Of a stretch of 64,000 bases of DNA, positions 43,783 through 51,845 are shown piece after piece. The notes beneath the pieces are model-generated. The model saw only the letters and a list, made by a program, of their open reading frames with translations. It was not told the origin of the DNA and did not search any database. Both the position numbers and the translations under genes were made by a program. Numbering within the stretch: the first letter of the stretch is position 1; every line of letters starts with the position of its first letter. Source of the DNA: Sulfitobacter noctilucae (GTDB lineage Bacteria; Pseudomonadota; Alphaproteobacteria; Rhodobacterales; Rhodobacteraceae); contig NZ_JASC01000003.1 in the NCBI RefSeq assembly GCF_000622365.1, positions 248,001 to 312,000 on the forward strand. The letters run 5' to 3'.

Positions 43783-44132
43783 TGCGTTATGTCCGCTACT
43801 TTTGCATCGCTGTGTTTGCGATTGCGCTTATCGCTGTTGCATTGGCAAACCGCGATGTTGTGACGCTGCAAGTTCTGCCTCAAGAGGTGGCGGGCTGGTT
43901 CGCCGTTAATCCGCAAGTGCAGTTGCCTCTGTTTCTTGTGATCCTTGGAAGCATCGTAGCGGGGCTTTTGGTCGGATTTGTCTGGGAATGGATCCGCGAG
44001 TACGGTGAACGTGCCGAGAAAGCGCGTCTGGCCCGCGAGACCCGGCGGTTGGAGCGGGAGATTGCGCGCCTGAAAGATGAAAAGCATCAAGGCAAAGACG
44101 AGGTTCTTGCGCTTTTGGACAAGACCGGCTGA
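43782..44132 (+). CDS. lapA: LapA-domain (DUF1049) inner-membrane protein
   Basis: A 116-residue protein with two membrane helices ([19 protein letters not shown] and [18 protein letters not shown]) separated by a short periplasmic segment, followed by a basic coiled-coil tail ([20 protein letters not shown]). It matches the lipopolysaccharide assembly protein A family. In enterobacteria LapA/LapB tune LpxC turnover; the role in this group is not established. Coupled to ihfB by a one-base overlap and 8 bases before trpF. Confidence 0.88.
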   Translation: MRYVRYFCIAVFAIALIAVALANRDVVTLQVLPQEVAGWFAVNPQVQLPLFLVILGSIVAGLLVGFVWEWIREYGERAEKARLARETRRLEREIARLKDEKHQGKDEVLALLDKTG

Positions 44133-44140
44133 AGCCAGAT

Positions 44141-44839
44141 ATGCCCGCCCATACGAATGTGAAGATCTGCGGCCTGCGCCGCCCTGAGGACGTTGCCACG
44201 GCCGCGGAGGCAGGAGCGCGGTATGTCGGGTTTGTTTTCTTTAAGAAGTCCCCCCGGCATCTGGCATTGGACGCCGCCGCAACGCTTGCGCTTTTGGTGC
44301 CAGAGGGCATTTGCAAGGTTGCGCTTGTAGTCAACCCGACTGACGCGTTTCTCGACCGGCTGCTAGAGGTCGTGCCGATCGACATGGTACAACTTCACGG
44401 CGGTGAAAGCCCCGACCGGGTGCGCGAAATCAAGGCGCGGACGGGCCTGCCGTTGATGAAAGCTGTCGGTGTCGCGGACCAGGATGATCTGCTAGCGCTT
44501 GATCGCTATATGCAAGTTGCAGACCAGATATTGGTAGACGCCAAACCGCCGAAAGACGCTGTGCTGCCCGGCGGAAATGGATTGGCCTTTGACTGGCGGT
44601 TGTTGGCGGGCCGCAAATGGCCTGTACCCTGGATGCTGGCAGGCGGGCTGACGCCCGACAATGTGGCAGAAGCTGTGCGGATGACCGGAGCCCGGCAGCT
44701 TGATGTTTCAAGCGGCGTAGAAGCGGCGCCGGGCGTCAAGGACGCGGCATTAATCCAGGCGTTTTGCGCGGCGGCTTTGTCGGATGAAGCAGGCAAGCCT
44801 GCTTTGGAGGCTCTGCCTCCAAACCTCCGCGGTATTTAA
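44141..44839 (+). CDS. trpF: Phosphoribosylanthranilate isomerase
   Basis: A 232-residue TIM-barrel enzyme of tryptophan synthesis. [13 protein letters not shown] holds the catalytic Cys (Cys10), [11 protein letters not shown] and VDAKPPKDA include the general-acid Asp, and the phosphate loops [10 protein letters not shown] and [15 protein letters not shown] are intact. The barrel ends near residue 216. The last residues (about [14 protein letters not shown]) lie within repeat copy E and are not part of the family core. trpB, which usually follows, is absent here. Confidence 0.94.
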   Translation: MPAHTNVKICGLRRPEDVATAAEAGARYVGFVFFKKSPRHLALDAAATLALLVPEGICKVALVVNPTDAFLDRLLEVVPIDMVQLHGGESPDRVREIKARTGLPLMKAVGVADQDDLLALDRYMQVADQILVDAKPPKDAVLPGGNGLAFDWRLLAGRKWPVPWMLAGGLTPDNVAEAVRMTGARQLDVSSGVEAAPGVKDAALIQAFCAAALSDEAGKPALEALPPNLRGI

Positions 44840-44855
44840 GGCCAAAAAGAGAAAG
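44789..44855 (-). repeat. Dispersed repeat, copy E, overlapping the trpF 3' end
   Basis: On the minus strand the core CTTTCTCTTTTTGGCC is followed by TTAAATACCGCGGAGG and a perfect 9-pair hairpin, TTTGGAGGC, AGA, GCCTCCAAA (44803-44823). A further dyad, GCAGGC, AA, GCCTGC, lies at 44789-44802. About 50 bases of the element are inside the trpF reading frame, which ends within it. Confidence 0.8.
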
Positions 44856-44856
44856 A

Positions 44857-46353
44857 TCAGATTGTCTGGTCGTAGTCCCCGACGCCGGGTTCGGTACGGA
44901 TCACGGCGTCGATATCTTTAAAGATGGCGCGCATTTCAGCCTCTGAAGTGGCACTTTCGCAGACGACCACGAGGTTCGGCGTATTGGATGAGGCACGCAC
45001 AAGGCCCCATGCGCCGTTGTCGAGGATCACGCGGGCGCCGTTGACGGTGACGACCTCTTTGATGGCGCGTCCTGCGATTGTTTCACCTGCTTCGTGCTTG
45101 GCCACCAGTTTGGCGACAAGACGGTCGAGGATATCGTATTTCTCGGTGTCGGCGGCATAGGGCGACATGGTGGGGGTGGCCCATGTCTGCGGCAGCGCCT
45201 TGCGCAGGTCGGACATGGACATGTCGGGATTGCGGTCCATCAGCTTGCAGATTTCCACAGCGACGCGCATGCCGCAGTCATAGCCACGCCCGATGGGTTC
45301 AGCGAGGAAATAGTGGCCTGATTTCTCGAAACCGGCGAGCGCGCCGATCTCTTTTACCCGGCGCTTCATGTGGGAATGGCCGGTCTTCCAATAGTCGGCG
45401 GTCACGCCGTGTTTGATCAGTTCGGGGTCGGAGGCGAAAAGACCGGTTGATTTGACGTCAGCCACGAAGGTTGCATTCGGGTGCAGCTTGGCCAGATCGC
45501 GGGCCATGATGACGCCGACCTTGTCCGCGAATATCTCTTCGCCTTCATCGTCCACCACGCCGCAGCGGTCGCCGTCGCCGTCGAAACCGAGGGCGAAGTC
45601 AGCGCCCGAGGCTTTCACGCTCGCGCTCATGTCATGGAGCATCTCCATGGCTTCCGGGTTCGGGTTGTAGTGCGGGAAGGTGTAGTCGAGCTGGTTATGA
45701 CTTGGCACAACCTCGACGCCGAGACGCTCAAACAGTTCGGGACCGAAGGCCGAGGCCGTGCCGTTGCCGGTGGCGCAGACGACCTTGAGCTTGCGGGTCA
45801 TTTTGAAGTCGCCGACCAGATCGTCGAGGTAGGCCTCACGCACGCCCGGCACGAATTCGTATTTTCCGCCATCGCGCGGCTGCCCTTCGCCATTCAGCAC
45901 AATGTCGCGCAGTTCGGACATCTCGTCTGGGCCGTGGGTGAGGGGGCGTTCAAATCCCATCTTTACGCCGGTCCAGCCGTTCGGGTTGTGGGAGGCTGTG
46001 ACCATCGCCACTGCTGGCGCATCCAGATGGAATTGGGCGAAATAGGCCATCGGGGAGACAGCGGGGCCAATGTCCTTGACGTGGATACCGGCCTGCATGA
46101 GCCCCAGCATCAGGGCGTTCTTGATCGAAAGCGAGTAGTCGCGGTAGTCATTGCCGACAGCGATCACAGGCTCGATCCCGCGGCGGTGCATTTGTGTGCC
46201 AAGGCCGAGGCCCAAGGCTGTAACGCCGGGCAGGTTGATGTCGTCGGGGTATTTCCAACGGGCGTCATATTCGCGAAACCCTGTGGGCGTGATCATGGCG
46301 TCGCGCAGGAATTCCCATGTGTTCTTGGTCACGGTCAGTGCGGGTTTGGTCAC
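44857..46353 (-). CDS. Phosphomannomutase/phosphoglucomutase
   Basis: A 498-residue alpha-D-phosphohexomutase. The phosphoserine loop is VTASHNPNGWTGVKMG, the metal loop GFDGDGDRCGVVDD, and the sugar-binding loop lies in the GALAGFEKSGHYF region. It interconverts hexose 6- and 1-phosphates for nucleotide-sugar supply. The start is taken as GTG at 46353 (MTKPALTVTKN), 13 bases after the kdsA stop, rather than an ATG inside kdsA. It is the last gene of the capsule/surface polysaccharide operon. Confidence 0.9.
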   Translation of the reverse strand: MTKPALTVTKNTWEFLRDAMITPTGFREYDARWKYPDDINLPGVTALGLGLGTQMHRRGIEPVIAVGNDYRDYSLSIKNALMLGLMQAGIHVKDIGPAVSPMAYFAQFHLDAPAVAMVTASHNPNGWTGVKMGFERPLTHGPDEMSELRDIVLNGEGQPRDGGKYEFVPGVREAYLDDLVGDFKMTRKLKVVCATGNGTASAFGPELFERLGVEVVPSHNQLDYTFPHYNPNPEAMEMLHDMSASVKASGADFALGFDGDGDRCGVVDDEGEEIFADKVGVIMARDLAKLHPNATFVADVKSTGLFASDPELIKHGVTADYWKTGHSHMKRRVKEIGALAGFEKSGHYFLAEPIGRGYDCGMRVAVEICKLMDRNPDMSMSDLRKALPQTWATPTMSPYAADTEKYDILDRLVAKLVAKHEAGETIAGRAIKEVVTVNGARVILDNGAWGLVRASSNTPNLVVVCESATSEAEMRAIFKDIDAVIRTEPGVGDYDQTI

Positions 46354-46366
46354 GGGCAGTCTCGCT

Positions 46367-47200
46367 TTAGAAGGTGAGGGGATGTTGTTTGGCCAATGCA
46401 TCGAACTGCATCAGGCTGGCGATCAGCGCTGGCATCCGGTCCAGATAGATCATGTTCGGCCCGTCGCTGGGCGCATTGTCAGGGTCTTCGTGGGTCTCGA
46501 TAAACACCGCCGCCACACCGATCGCCACGGCGGCGCGGGCCATGACAGGCGCAAATTCGCGCTGGCCGCCGGAGGAGCCGCCTTTGCCGCCGGGTTGCTG
46601 TACAGAATGGGTAGCGTCCATCACCACCGGATAGCCGGTGGCGGCCATCTGGGGCAGGCTGCGCATGTCAGCGACAAGGGTGTTGTAGCCAAAGGAAGTG
46701 CCGCGTTCGGTCAGCAGAATACGTTTGTTGCCGGTGGACTCGATCTTGTCGACGATGTTGCCCATTTCCCAAGGGGCCAGAAACTGGCCCTTTTTAACGT
46801 TCACGACTTTGCCGGTGTTGCCTGCGGCAAGCAGCATATCGGTCTGGCGGCATAAAAAGGCAGGGATTTGCAGGATGTCGACAGCTTCGGCGGCGATGGC
46901 GCATTGGGCTTCGGTATGGACATCTGTCAGTACCGGCACCCCGTTGGCACGGCCCACAGATTGCAGCACCTTCAAGCCTTCGTCGATGCCCAAACCGCGT
47001 TTGCCCGCAAGCGAGGTGCGGTTGGCCTTGTCATAGCTGGCCTTGAAAACATATTGCGCGCCAACGGCTTCGCAGGCTTCTTTCATCTGCCCCGCAATCA
47101 TCTGGGCATGTGTTTCGGATTCAAGCTGACAGGGGCCGGCGATGACCGTCAGGGGGCGGTCAATGCCGATGATAACGTCACCAATTGTGACTTGGGTCAT
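46367..47200 (-). CDS. kdsA: 3-deoxy-8-phosphooctulonate (Kdo-8-P) synthase
   Basis: A 277-residue TIM-barrel enzyme joining arabinose 5-phosphate and phosphoenolpyruvate. VIAGPCQLESETHAQMIA, KASYDKANRTS, PVLTDVHTEAQC, LLTERGTSFGYNTLV and MDATHSVQQPGG are all present. The metal-ligand Cys of metal-dependent KdsA is replaced by Asn in KASYDKAN context only if aligned with metal-free forms, which I could not verify. The ATGA overlap with kpsE suggests supply of Kdo for capsule linkage. Confidence 0.94.
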   Translation of the reverse strand: MTQVTIGDVIIGIDRPLTVIAGPCQLESETHAQMIAGQMKEACEAVGAQYVFKASYDKANRTSLAGKRGLGIDEGLKVLQSVGRANGVPVLTDVHTEAQCAIAAEAVDILQIPAFLCRQTDMLLAAGNTGKVVNVKKGQFLAPWEMGNIVDKIESTGNKRILLTERGTSFGYNTLVADMRSLPQMAATGYPVVMDATHSVQQPGGKGGSSGGQREFAPVMARAAVAIGVAAVFIETHEDPDNAPSDGPNMIYLDRMPALIASLMQFDALAKQHPLTF

Positions 47201-48939
47201 GAAGTTACCTGTTCTCTGAGGATCGACGCTGTCAGGGACAACATAAGATAGATGCCTGCAAAGATAAGGAAAGCCAAGACGGTGTTCTCAAACTTACGCG
47301 GATAGGTTGCCTCATCCGGGGCCACGGGCTGCACCGCAACCGTTAGATAACGGACCTGACGACTGGCCTCGGTTCGGGCCTGATCCATGGCGGTTTGCGC
47401 TGATTGCAGCACCATGTCCGCCGCGGCCAGATCGGCCTGTGCCAGTTGCATTGTCACGGCCTGCTGCGCCAGCGAGTTGTCGCCGTCGGTGGCCGAGCTC
47501 ATTTTCTCTCGCAACTTTTCGAGTTGATCGTTCAGGCGCCGCACATCGCCCTGCACACCGTCCAAACGGGCACGGTTGGGGCGGGCGTTATCCAAAAGAG
47601 CGGCCAACTCGAGCTCTTTTTCGATCAGCAGCCCTTCGTAGGTGCTGATTTGGGTGCGGATCGCGATGATTTCAGCTTCGGGGTCGACGCCGTTCTCGAT
47701 CTGCATCTTGATCAACGCCTCTTGCGCGTCGCGCCGCTTTTGCTGTGCAATCTCAAAACCTTCAAGCGCATCCCTCATGCCGTCTTCGCGCTTTTGCTTG
47801 GACAGGTCGTTCACGCGCTGTTCTGCGTATTCGATGAGGCTGTCTGAGAAGGAGGCGGAGACGACAGGATCGGCAGCGATTACCTCCATGCGGATCACGC
47901 CTTCGGTCGGGTCGTAGCCAATTTTGACGTTCTTTTTGTAGACCTTATAGGCCTCTTCGTTGGTGGCTTCCGGGGCCAAACGCTGAATCGGGTCGATTTC
48001 TGCGTCTGAGAAATGGGTTTTGAACCCGGCGTCCTCGTTGAGGCGCAGCATTGCGTCCTTGGACTGCAGGTAGGCCTGTGTCGCGATGCTGTCGGCAGAG
48101 TTGGCGAATTGCGTGGGCAGGATGCCGCCAAAGGGGCTGGTGCCCCCGCCGCCTTCGCTCTGAATGATTAGAAACTGGCTGGTGGTCGCGTACATCGGGG
48201 TAGCGACTTTGTAGAAATAATATCCTGCGGCGAATGTCGGCAGCATGACGAAGAACGCCAGCCGCACCATGAGCAAACCCAGTTTGCGGCGGCGGCGGCG
48301 GGTGATGTCGCGCTGGATATCAGAGATTTCGCGCTGGCGGCGTTCTGCGGGGCTGATATCGGTCGAAGGCAGGTTTGCACCCTGTGTCGGCAACGTCTGC
48401 GGGAGCTGGATACGGCCCATCTGCTGACCAGTTGCTGCAGGCAGGGCATTGCCTGCGCCTGTTTGCGGGCCGTCGGCGTCAGGCACCACCAGTTCCAGCA
48501 TATTTGAGCGTTGGAAAGGGTCGATCCCCTTGGCGCGCAGCAAGCTAACGGCGTCGAAATCAGAGGTGGGTGCCAACCCGTGCTTTTGAGCAACGCGGCG
48601 TGCCATGCGCAGTTGACGACCTGTCAGCCCCTCGCGGCGGATCGCGTCGATATCTGTTTCACCCGCGACCTGGGTGGCCGATGCCACGTCACCGCTGCGT
48701 GCAGTCTGTTGCGGTTTTGCCGGCTGCGGAGCGGGTTTTGCAGCCCGCGCGGCCTCAGGCTTTGCTGTGGTTTGGGCCGGCTTTGTGGCACCTGGCACCG
48801 GGCGGGGACTGGGACGGGGCTGCTTGTCCTCTGCCTGCGCAGCCGCTGCTGCAGCTTCGGCGGTGCCCTCCGCCGGAGCGGAAGTGGTCGGCGTGTTCCG
48901 CTTGATGCGAAATTTTCTAGCCTTGGGTTTGGTAGTCAT
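47197..48939 (-). CDS. kpsE: Capsule polysaccharide export inner-membrane protein, KpsE/CtrB family
   Basis: A 580-residue polysaccharide co-polymerase-type protein. Residues 1-95 are a Lys/Ala/Pro-rich cytoplasmic extension. The first membrane helix is near 218-242 (LLMVRLAFFVMLPTFAAGYYFYKVA), a long periplasmic coiled coil follows, and the second helix is near 550-573 (NTVLAFLIFAGIYLMLSLTASIL). The family spans the periplasm to connect the KpsMT ABC transporter with the outer-membrane KpsD channel. It begins inside the end of kpsT (23-base overlap). kpsM and kpsD are not in the neighbourhood. Confidence 0.9.
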   Translation of the reverse strand: MTTKPKARKFRIKRNTPTTSAPAEGTAEAAAAAAQAEDKQPRPSPRPVPGATKPAQTTAKPEAARAAKPAPQPAKPQQTARSGDVASATQVAGETDIDAIRREGLTGRQLRMARRVAQKHGLAPTSDFDAVSLLRAKGIDPFQRSNMLELVVPDADGPQTGAGNALPAATGQQMGRIQLPQTLPTQGANLPSTDISPAERRQREISDIQRDITRRRRRKLGLLMVRLAFFVMLPTFAAGYYFYKVATPMYATTSQFLIIQSEGGGGTSPFGGILPTQFANSADSIATQAYLQSKDAMLRLNEDAGFKTHFSDAEIDPIQRLAPEATNEEAYKVYKKNVKIGYDPTEGVIRMEVIAADPVVSASFSDSLIEYAEQRVNDLSKQKREDGMRDALEGFEIAQQKRRDAQEALIKMQIENGVDPEAEIIAIRTQISTYEGLLIEKELELAALLDNARPNRARLDGVQGDVRRLNDQLEKLREKMSSATDGDNSLAQQAVTMQLAQADLAAADMVLQSAQTAMDQARTEASRQVRYLTVAVQPVAPDEATYPRKFENTVLAFLIFAGIYLMLSLTASILREQVTS

Positions 48940-49576
48940 ACAACTGTTTCGCTTCTTCCAAGGTATCGAACATAATAAACTGGCCCCCCACGAGGACGGC
49001 GGCCGAACGGGCAAACTTTTCAAGCGTTTCAGCCTGATGCGACACGATGATGATCGTTGTGGTCCGCAGTCGTTCTTGCAGGATCTCGCCCGCCTTGCGG
49101 TTGAACTCTACGTCGGTGGTGGATGGCATGCCTTCATCAATAAGGTACATGTCGAAATCGAGCGCCAACATCAAGGCAAAGGAAAACCGCGAGCGCATCC
49201 CGGCGGAGTAGGTGCCCAGCGGCTGATCGAAGTATTCGCCCAGATTGCACAGCCAGCGGCAGAAGCTTTCGACATAATCCGGGTCCAGCCCATAGAGCCG
49301 TGCGATATACCGCGCATTCTCCATCGCTGAGACTTTGCTGACAACGCCGCCCATAAACCCCAGCGGGAAAGAGATGTTGCAAGTGCGCCTGATCTCGCCT
49401 TCGTCGGGCTTCTCTAGGCCTGCCATCATGTTGATCAGTGTCGTTTTGCCGGTGCCGTTGGGTGCGAGAATGCCGAGCGACCTGCCCAGTTCCACACGGA
49501 ACGAGGCTTTGTCCAGGATCACCTTGTGCTGGGTGCCTGTCCAATAAGACTTGGACACATTTTCGAATTCCAGCAT
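48917..49576 (-). CDS. kpsT: Capsule polysaccharide ABC transporter ATP-binding protein, KpsT family
   Basis: A 219-residue ATPase. Walker A is LGILAPNGTGKTTLI, the variant signature is TYSAGMRSRFSFALML (as in KpsT/CtrD), Walker B is FDMYLIDEGMPSTTD, and the switch His is in IIIVSHQAETL. It powers export of lipid-linked capsule across the inner membrane with KpsM. The KpsM permease gene is not adjacent, so the operon is incomplete or kpsM is elsewhere. It is the first gene of the operon. Confidence 0.93.
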   Translation of the reverse strand: MLEFENVSKSYWTGTQHKVILDKASFRVELGRSLGILAPNGTGKTTLINMMAGLEKPDEGEIRRTCNISFPLGFMGGVVSKVSAMENARYIARLYGLDPDYVESFCRWLCNLGEYFDQPLGTYSAGMRSRFSFALMLALDFDMYLIDEGMPSTTDVEFNRKAGEILQERLRTTTIIIVSHQAETLEKFARSAAVLVGGQFIMFDTLEEAKQLYDYQTQG

Positions 49577-49664
49577 GCCTGCTCCGGTTGCTGCCTTGGT
49601 GACGTTTGTTCATTCCTCTTGTTTCAGAGGATTGCACAAATAGGTATACCGCGACTTAGGCGAT

Positions 49665-49694
49665 ATTATGTCCTAGATGGAAACAAATGTACAA
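49665..49694 (-). promoter_or_regulatory. Candidate promoter of the kpsT operon
   Basis: Read on the minus strand, TTGTAC (49694-49689) and CATAAT (49670-49665) are spaced by 18 bases, about 90 bases upstream of the kpsT start. Confidence 0.35.
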
Positions 49695-49742
49695 TTCCCA
49701 GCATCTGCAACCCTAGAGGTAGACCCATTTTGTCGATGCAAT

Positions 49743-50768
49743 TCAGGCAACGCTCTGCCAGATCAGCCCAGCCGTGACGGCCCCGACCAGGGCAAAGCCC
49801 AGATAGGCCGCAAAGATGCGTGGTTTAACCAGTGCCCATACCGCAATGGCGGCGGGAATGCAGCTGACGCCACCGGCGATGACAAAGGACATGGCGGCGC
49901 CTTGGCTCATGCCTTGTGCCAGCAATGCGTCGATCAGCGGTACGGCGGCATAGCCGTTCAGATAGGCCGGCGCACCGACCAGTGCCCCCAGCAGGATCGG
50001 CGTAACACCATCGCCGCCCAGCACGCTTGCGATCATATCCGCCGGAACATAGCGCAGCATCAGGGCTTCGATCAGATAGGCCAAGGTCAGCCATTTGGTC
50101 AGGAAAAGCGCGTTGTCGATGGCCGTCCGGTTAAACGTCTCACGTCGCTCGGCGTCGGGCCAGAACTTCCATACCGGCGTACCGGAGAAGGGCTTCTTCA
50201 CGCCGCAGCATCCACCGATACTGGGTCGTTCGCGCAGGGGATCCGCAAAGAGCGCGGTGTTGGAGGCCAACATCACGCCAAAGCCGCCCATCATCCCGAC
50301 ACTGACGGCGGCCAAAGTTTTCGCCAGGGCAAAGTCAAAGCCAAGGGTGCCTGATGTGATGGCAAACATCGCCGGATCCATCAGGGGTGAAGCCAACCAG
50401 AAGGCCATGACCGCGCCCAGTGGCGCGCCAACCGCAAGCAGGGCCGCAATAAAGGGGATGACTTCGCAAGAGCAAAAGGGCGACAGCCCGCCCAGCAGTG
50501 CCGCCATCACAATCATCCGCGCCTGATTGCCCTGGAACGCGCGGGCGAGCAGGTTTTCAGCGCCAGTTGCCTTGAGGAAGGCCACCGCAAGCACCGCAAA
50601 AGCGATAAAGGGGGCCGTATTGCCAAGGGCACGCAGAGTGAAGATGATTGTTTCGCGCAGGGTGTCGGGCGCGAACACTGCGATCCCGACAAGGATTGCC
50701 ACGATCACCCCCCATGCGCCGGGGTTCCAACGAAATGGTGAGCCTTGGGATTGGGTGGTATCAGCCAT
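49743..50768 (-). CDS. Metal/metalloid permease (ArsP/DUF318 family)
   Basis: A 341-residue membrane protein with about eight helices. The hallmark PFCSCEVIPFIAALLAVGAPLG (Cys99 and Cys101) is the conserved pore motif, and a cytoplasmic loop carries GGCCGVKK, a second cysteine pair. Family members export trivalent organoarsenicals or other thiol-reactive metals. It overlaps the 3' end of the ArsR gene by 8 bases and is cotranscribed with it, so metal-induced expression is expected. Which metal is unknown. Confidence 0.88.
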   Translation of the reverse strand: MADTTQSQGSPFRWNPGAWGVIVAILVGIAVFAPDTLRETIIFTLRALGNTAPFIAFAVLAVAFLKATGAENLLARAFQGNQARMIVMAALLGGLSPFCSCEVIPFIAALLAVGAPLGAVMAFWLASPLMDPAMFAITSGTLGFDFALAKTLAAVSVGMMGGFGVMLASNTALFADPLRERPSIGGCCGVKKPFSGTPVWKFWPDAERRETFNRTAIDNALFLTKWLTLAYLIEALMLRYVPADMIASVLGGDGVTPILLGALVGAPAYLNGYAAVPLIDALLAQGMSQGAAMSFVIAGGVSCIPAAIAVWALVKPRIFAAYLGFALVGAVTAGLIWQSVA

Positions 50769-51105
50769 GATCGTGCTCCTCGCAGGGGGCTGCCGCATCT
50801 GCGCAGCATTCGGTCAGAAGAAATTGCGCCAAGGCTTCGATTTCGGCATAGGCGACAGCGGCGCAGATGGTGCTGCGGCCTTGGCGTTCCTGTTTGACCA
50901 ATCCAGCGGCGGCCAAAAGTTTCAGATGATGTGTCAGAGTTGATCCGGTAACACCCGTTCGCTCTCCCAAGGCCCCGATGCTCAGCCCCTCTGGTCCCGC
51001 ACGCACGAGGGTACGCAGGACCGACAGGCGTTGCTCGGACCCGAGAGCGGCAAAGCTAGCCGCGGCGAGGGTGAGGGGCGGAATGGGGAGCGAATCTGTT
51101 TTCAT
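50761..51105 (-). CDS. ArsR-family metalloregulator
   Basis: A 114-residue winged-helix repressor (ALGSEQRLSVLRTLVRAG, LSIGALGERTGVTGSTLTHHLKLLAAAGLVKQERQGRST). The classic alpha-3 ELCVCDL metal motif is absent. A C-terminal tail with Cys100, Cys101, Cys108 and an EEHDHG end could form the sensor site. It overlaps the permease gene and has an inverted-repeat operator upstream. The start MKTDSLP is supported by that operator being only 12 bases away. Confidence 0.88.
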   Translation of the reverse strand: MKTDSLPIPPLTLAAASFAALGSEQRLSVLRTLVRAGPEGLSIGALGERTGVTGSTLTHHLKLLAAAGLVKQERQGRSTICAAVAYAEIEALAQFLLTECCADAAAPCEEHDHG

Positions 51106-51117
51106 GTTTCTAGAATT

Positions 51118-51165
51118 ATCGAAATAACTTAGGTGCGCAAGTTTTATTTCGATGATCTTCGAAAT
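51118..51165. promoter_or_regulatory. ArsR-type operator region
   Basis: Three related half-sites occur: ATCGAAAT (51118-51125), ATTTCGAT (51146-51153) and TCGAAAT (51159-51165). The last two form a perfect 7-base dyad with a 6-base spacer. The region is immediately upstream of the ArsR start, consistent with autorepression. Confidence 0.6.
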
Positions 51166-51257
51166 CAGCTGTTCAGAAGGGGGGTGGTACGGGGTGGTAT
51201 TTGAAAAAGGGTGAGACAGGGGTTGGCGCCTTTGATCTGCGGGGTATTTGGTTGTGC

Positions 51258-51845
51258 ATGACGGATATGAGAGATGACTTGCGGTCCTGCAGAATATGTG
51301 CGGAGCGGTTTGCGGCGACTGCCACGGCGCATCAGCCCAACCCGGTGGTCTGGTTTGCGCCGGGTGCGCGCATTCTGATTGCCTCGCAGGCGCCCGGTTT
51401 GCGGGTGCATGAGGCCAATACGCCTTTTTGGGATGCCTCGGGCAAACGCCTGCGCGATTGGCTGGGAACCGACGAAGATACCTTTTACGACCGCAGCAAG
51501 GTGGCGATTGTCCCGATGGCGTTCTGTTTTCCGGGCTATGACGCCAAAGGCAGCGATCTGCCGCCGCCGCCTGTCTGTGCGAAAACATGGCGGGCGCAGG
51601 CTTTGGCGGTTGTGCCGGACGTGCGCCTTACGGTTTTGATCGGGGGCCATGCGATGAAGTATCATCTGCCGGGGTTCACCCGTGTGACCGACGCTGTCGC
51701 AAGTTGGCGCGACCATCCGCCCGGCGTCTTTGCCTTGCCACATCCGTCGTGGCGCAATACCGGATGGCTAAAGAAAAATCCGTGGTTCGAGGCAGAAGTG
51801 CTGCCGCGACTGCGACAGGCCGTTCAAGAGGTGCTGCATGACTGA
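51258..51845 (+). CDS. Uracil-DNA glycosylase superfamily protein
   Basis: A 195-residue protein of the UDG fold. ILIASQAPGLRVHEANTPFWDASG aligns with the catalytic GxxPGxxE-type motif 1 region, and LPHPSWRNTGWLKKNPWF is the motif 2 HPS segment. Paired cysteines near the N terminus (CRICAERF) and Cys in FCFPG and VCAKTW could ligate a 4Fe-4S cluster as in family 4, though this is not certain. It probably excises uracil or another lesion. The 3' end overlaps the SseB gene by 8 bases. Confidence 0.82.
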   Translation: MTDMRDDLRSCRICAERFAATATAHQPNPVVWFAPGARILIASQAPGLRVHEANTPFWDASGKRLRDWLGTDEDTFYDRSKVAIVPMAFCFPGYDAKGSDLPPPPVCAKTWRAQALAVVPDVRLTVLIGGHAMKYHLPGFTRVTDAVASWRDHPPGVFALPHPSWRNTGWLKKNPWFEAEVLPRLRQAVQEVLHD

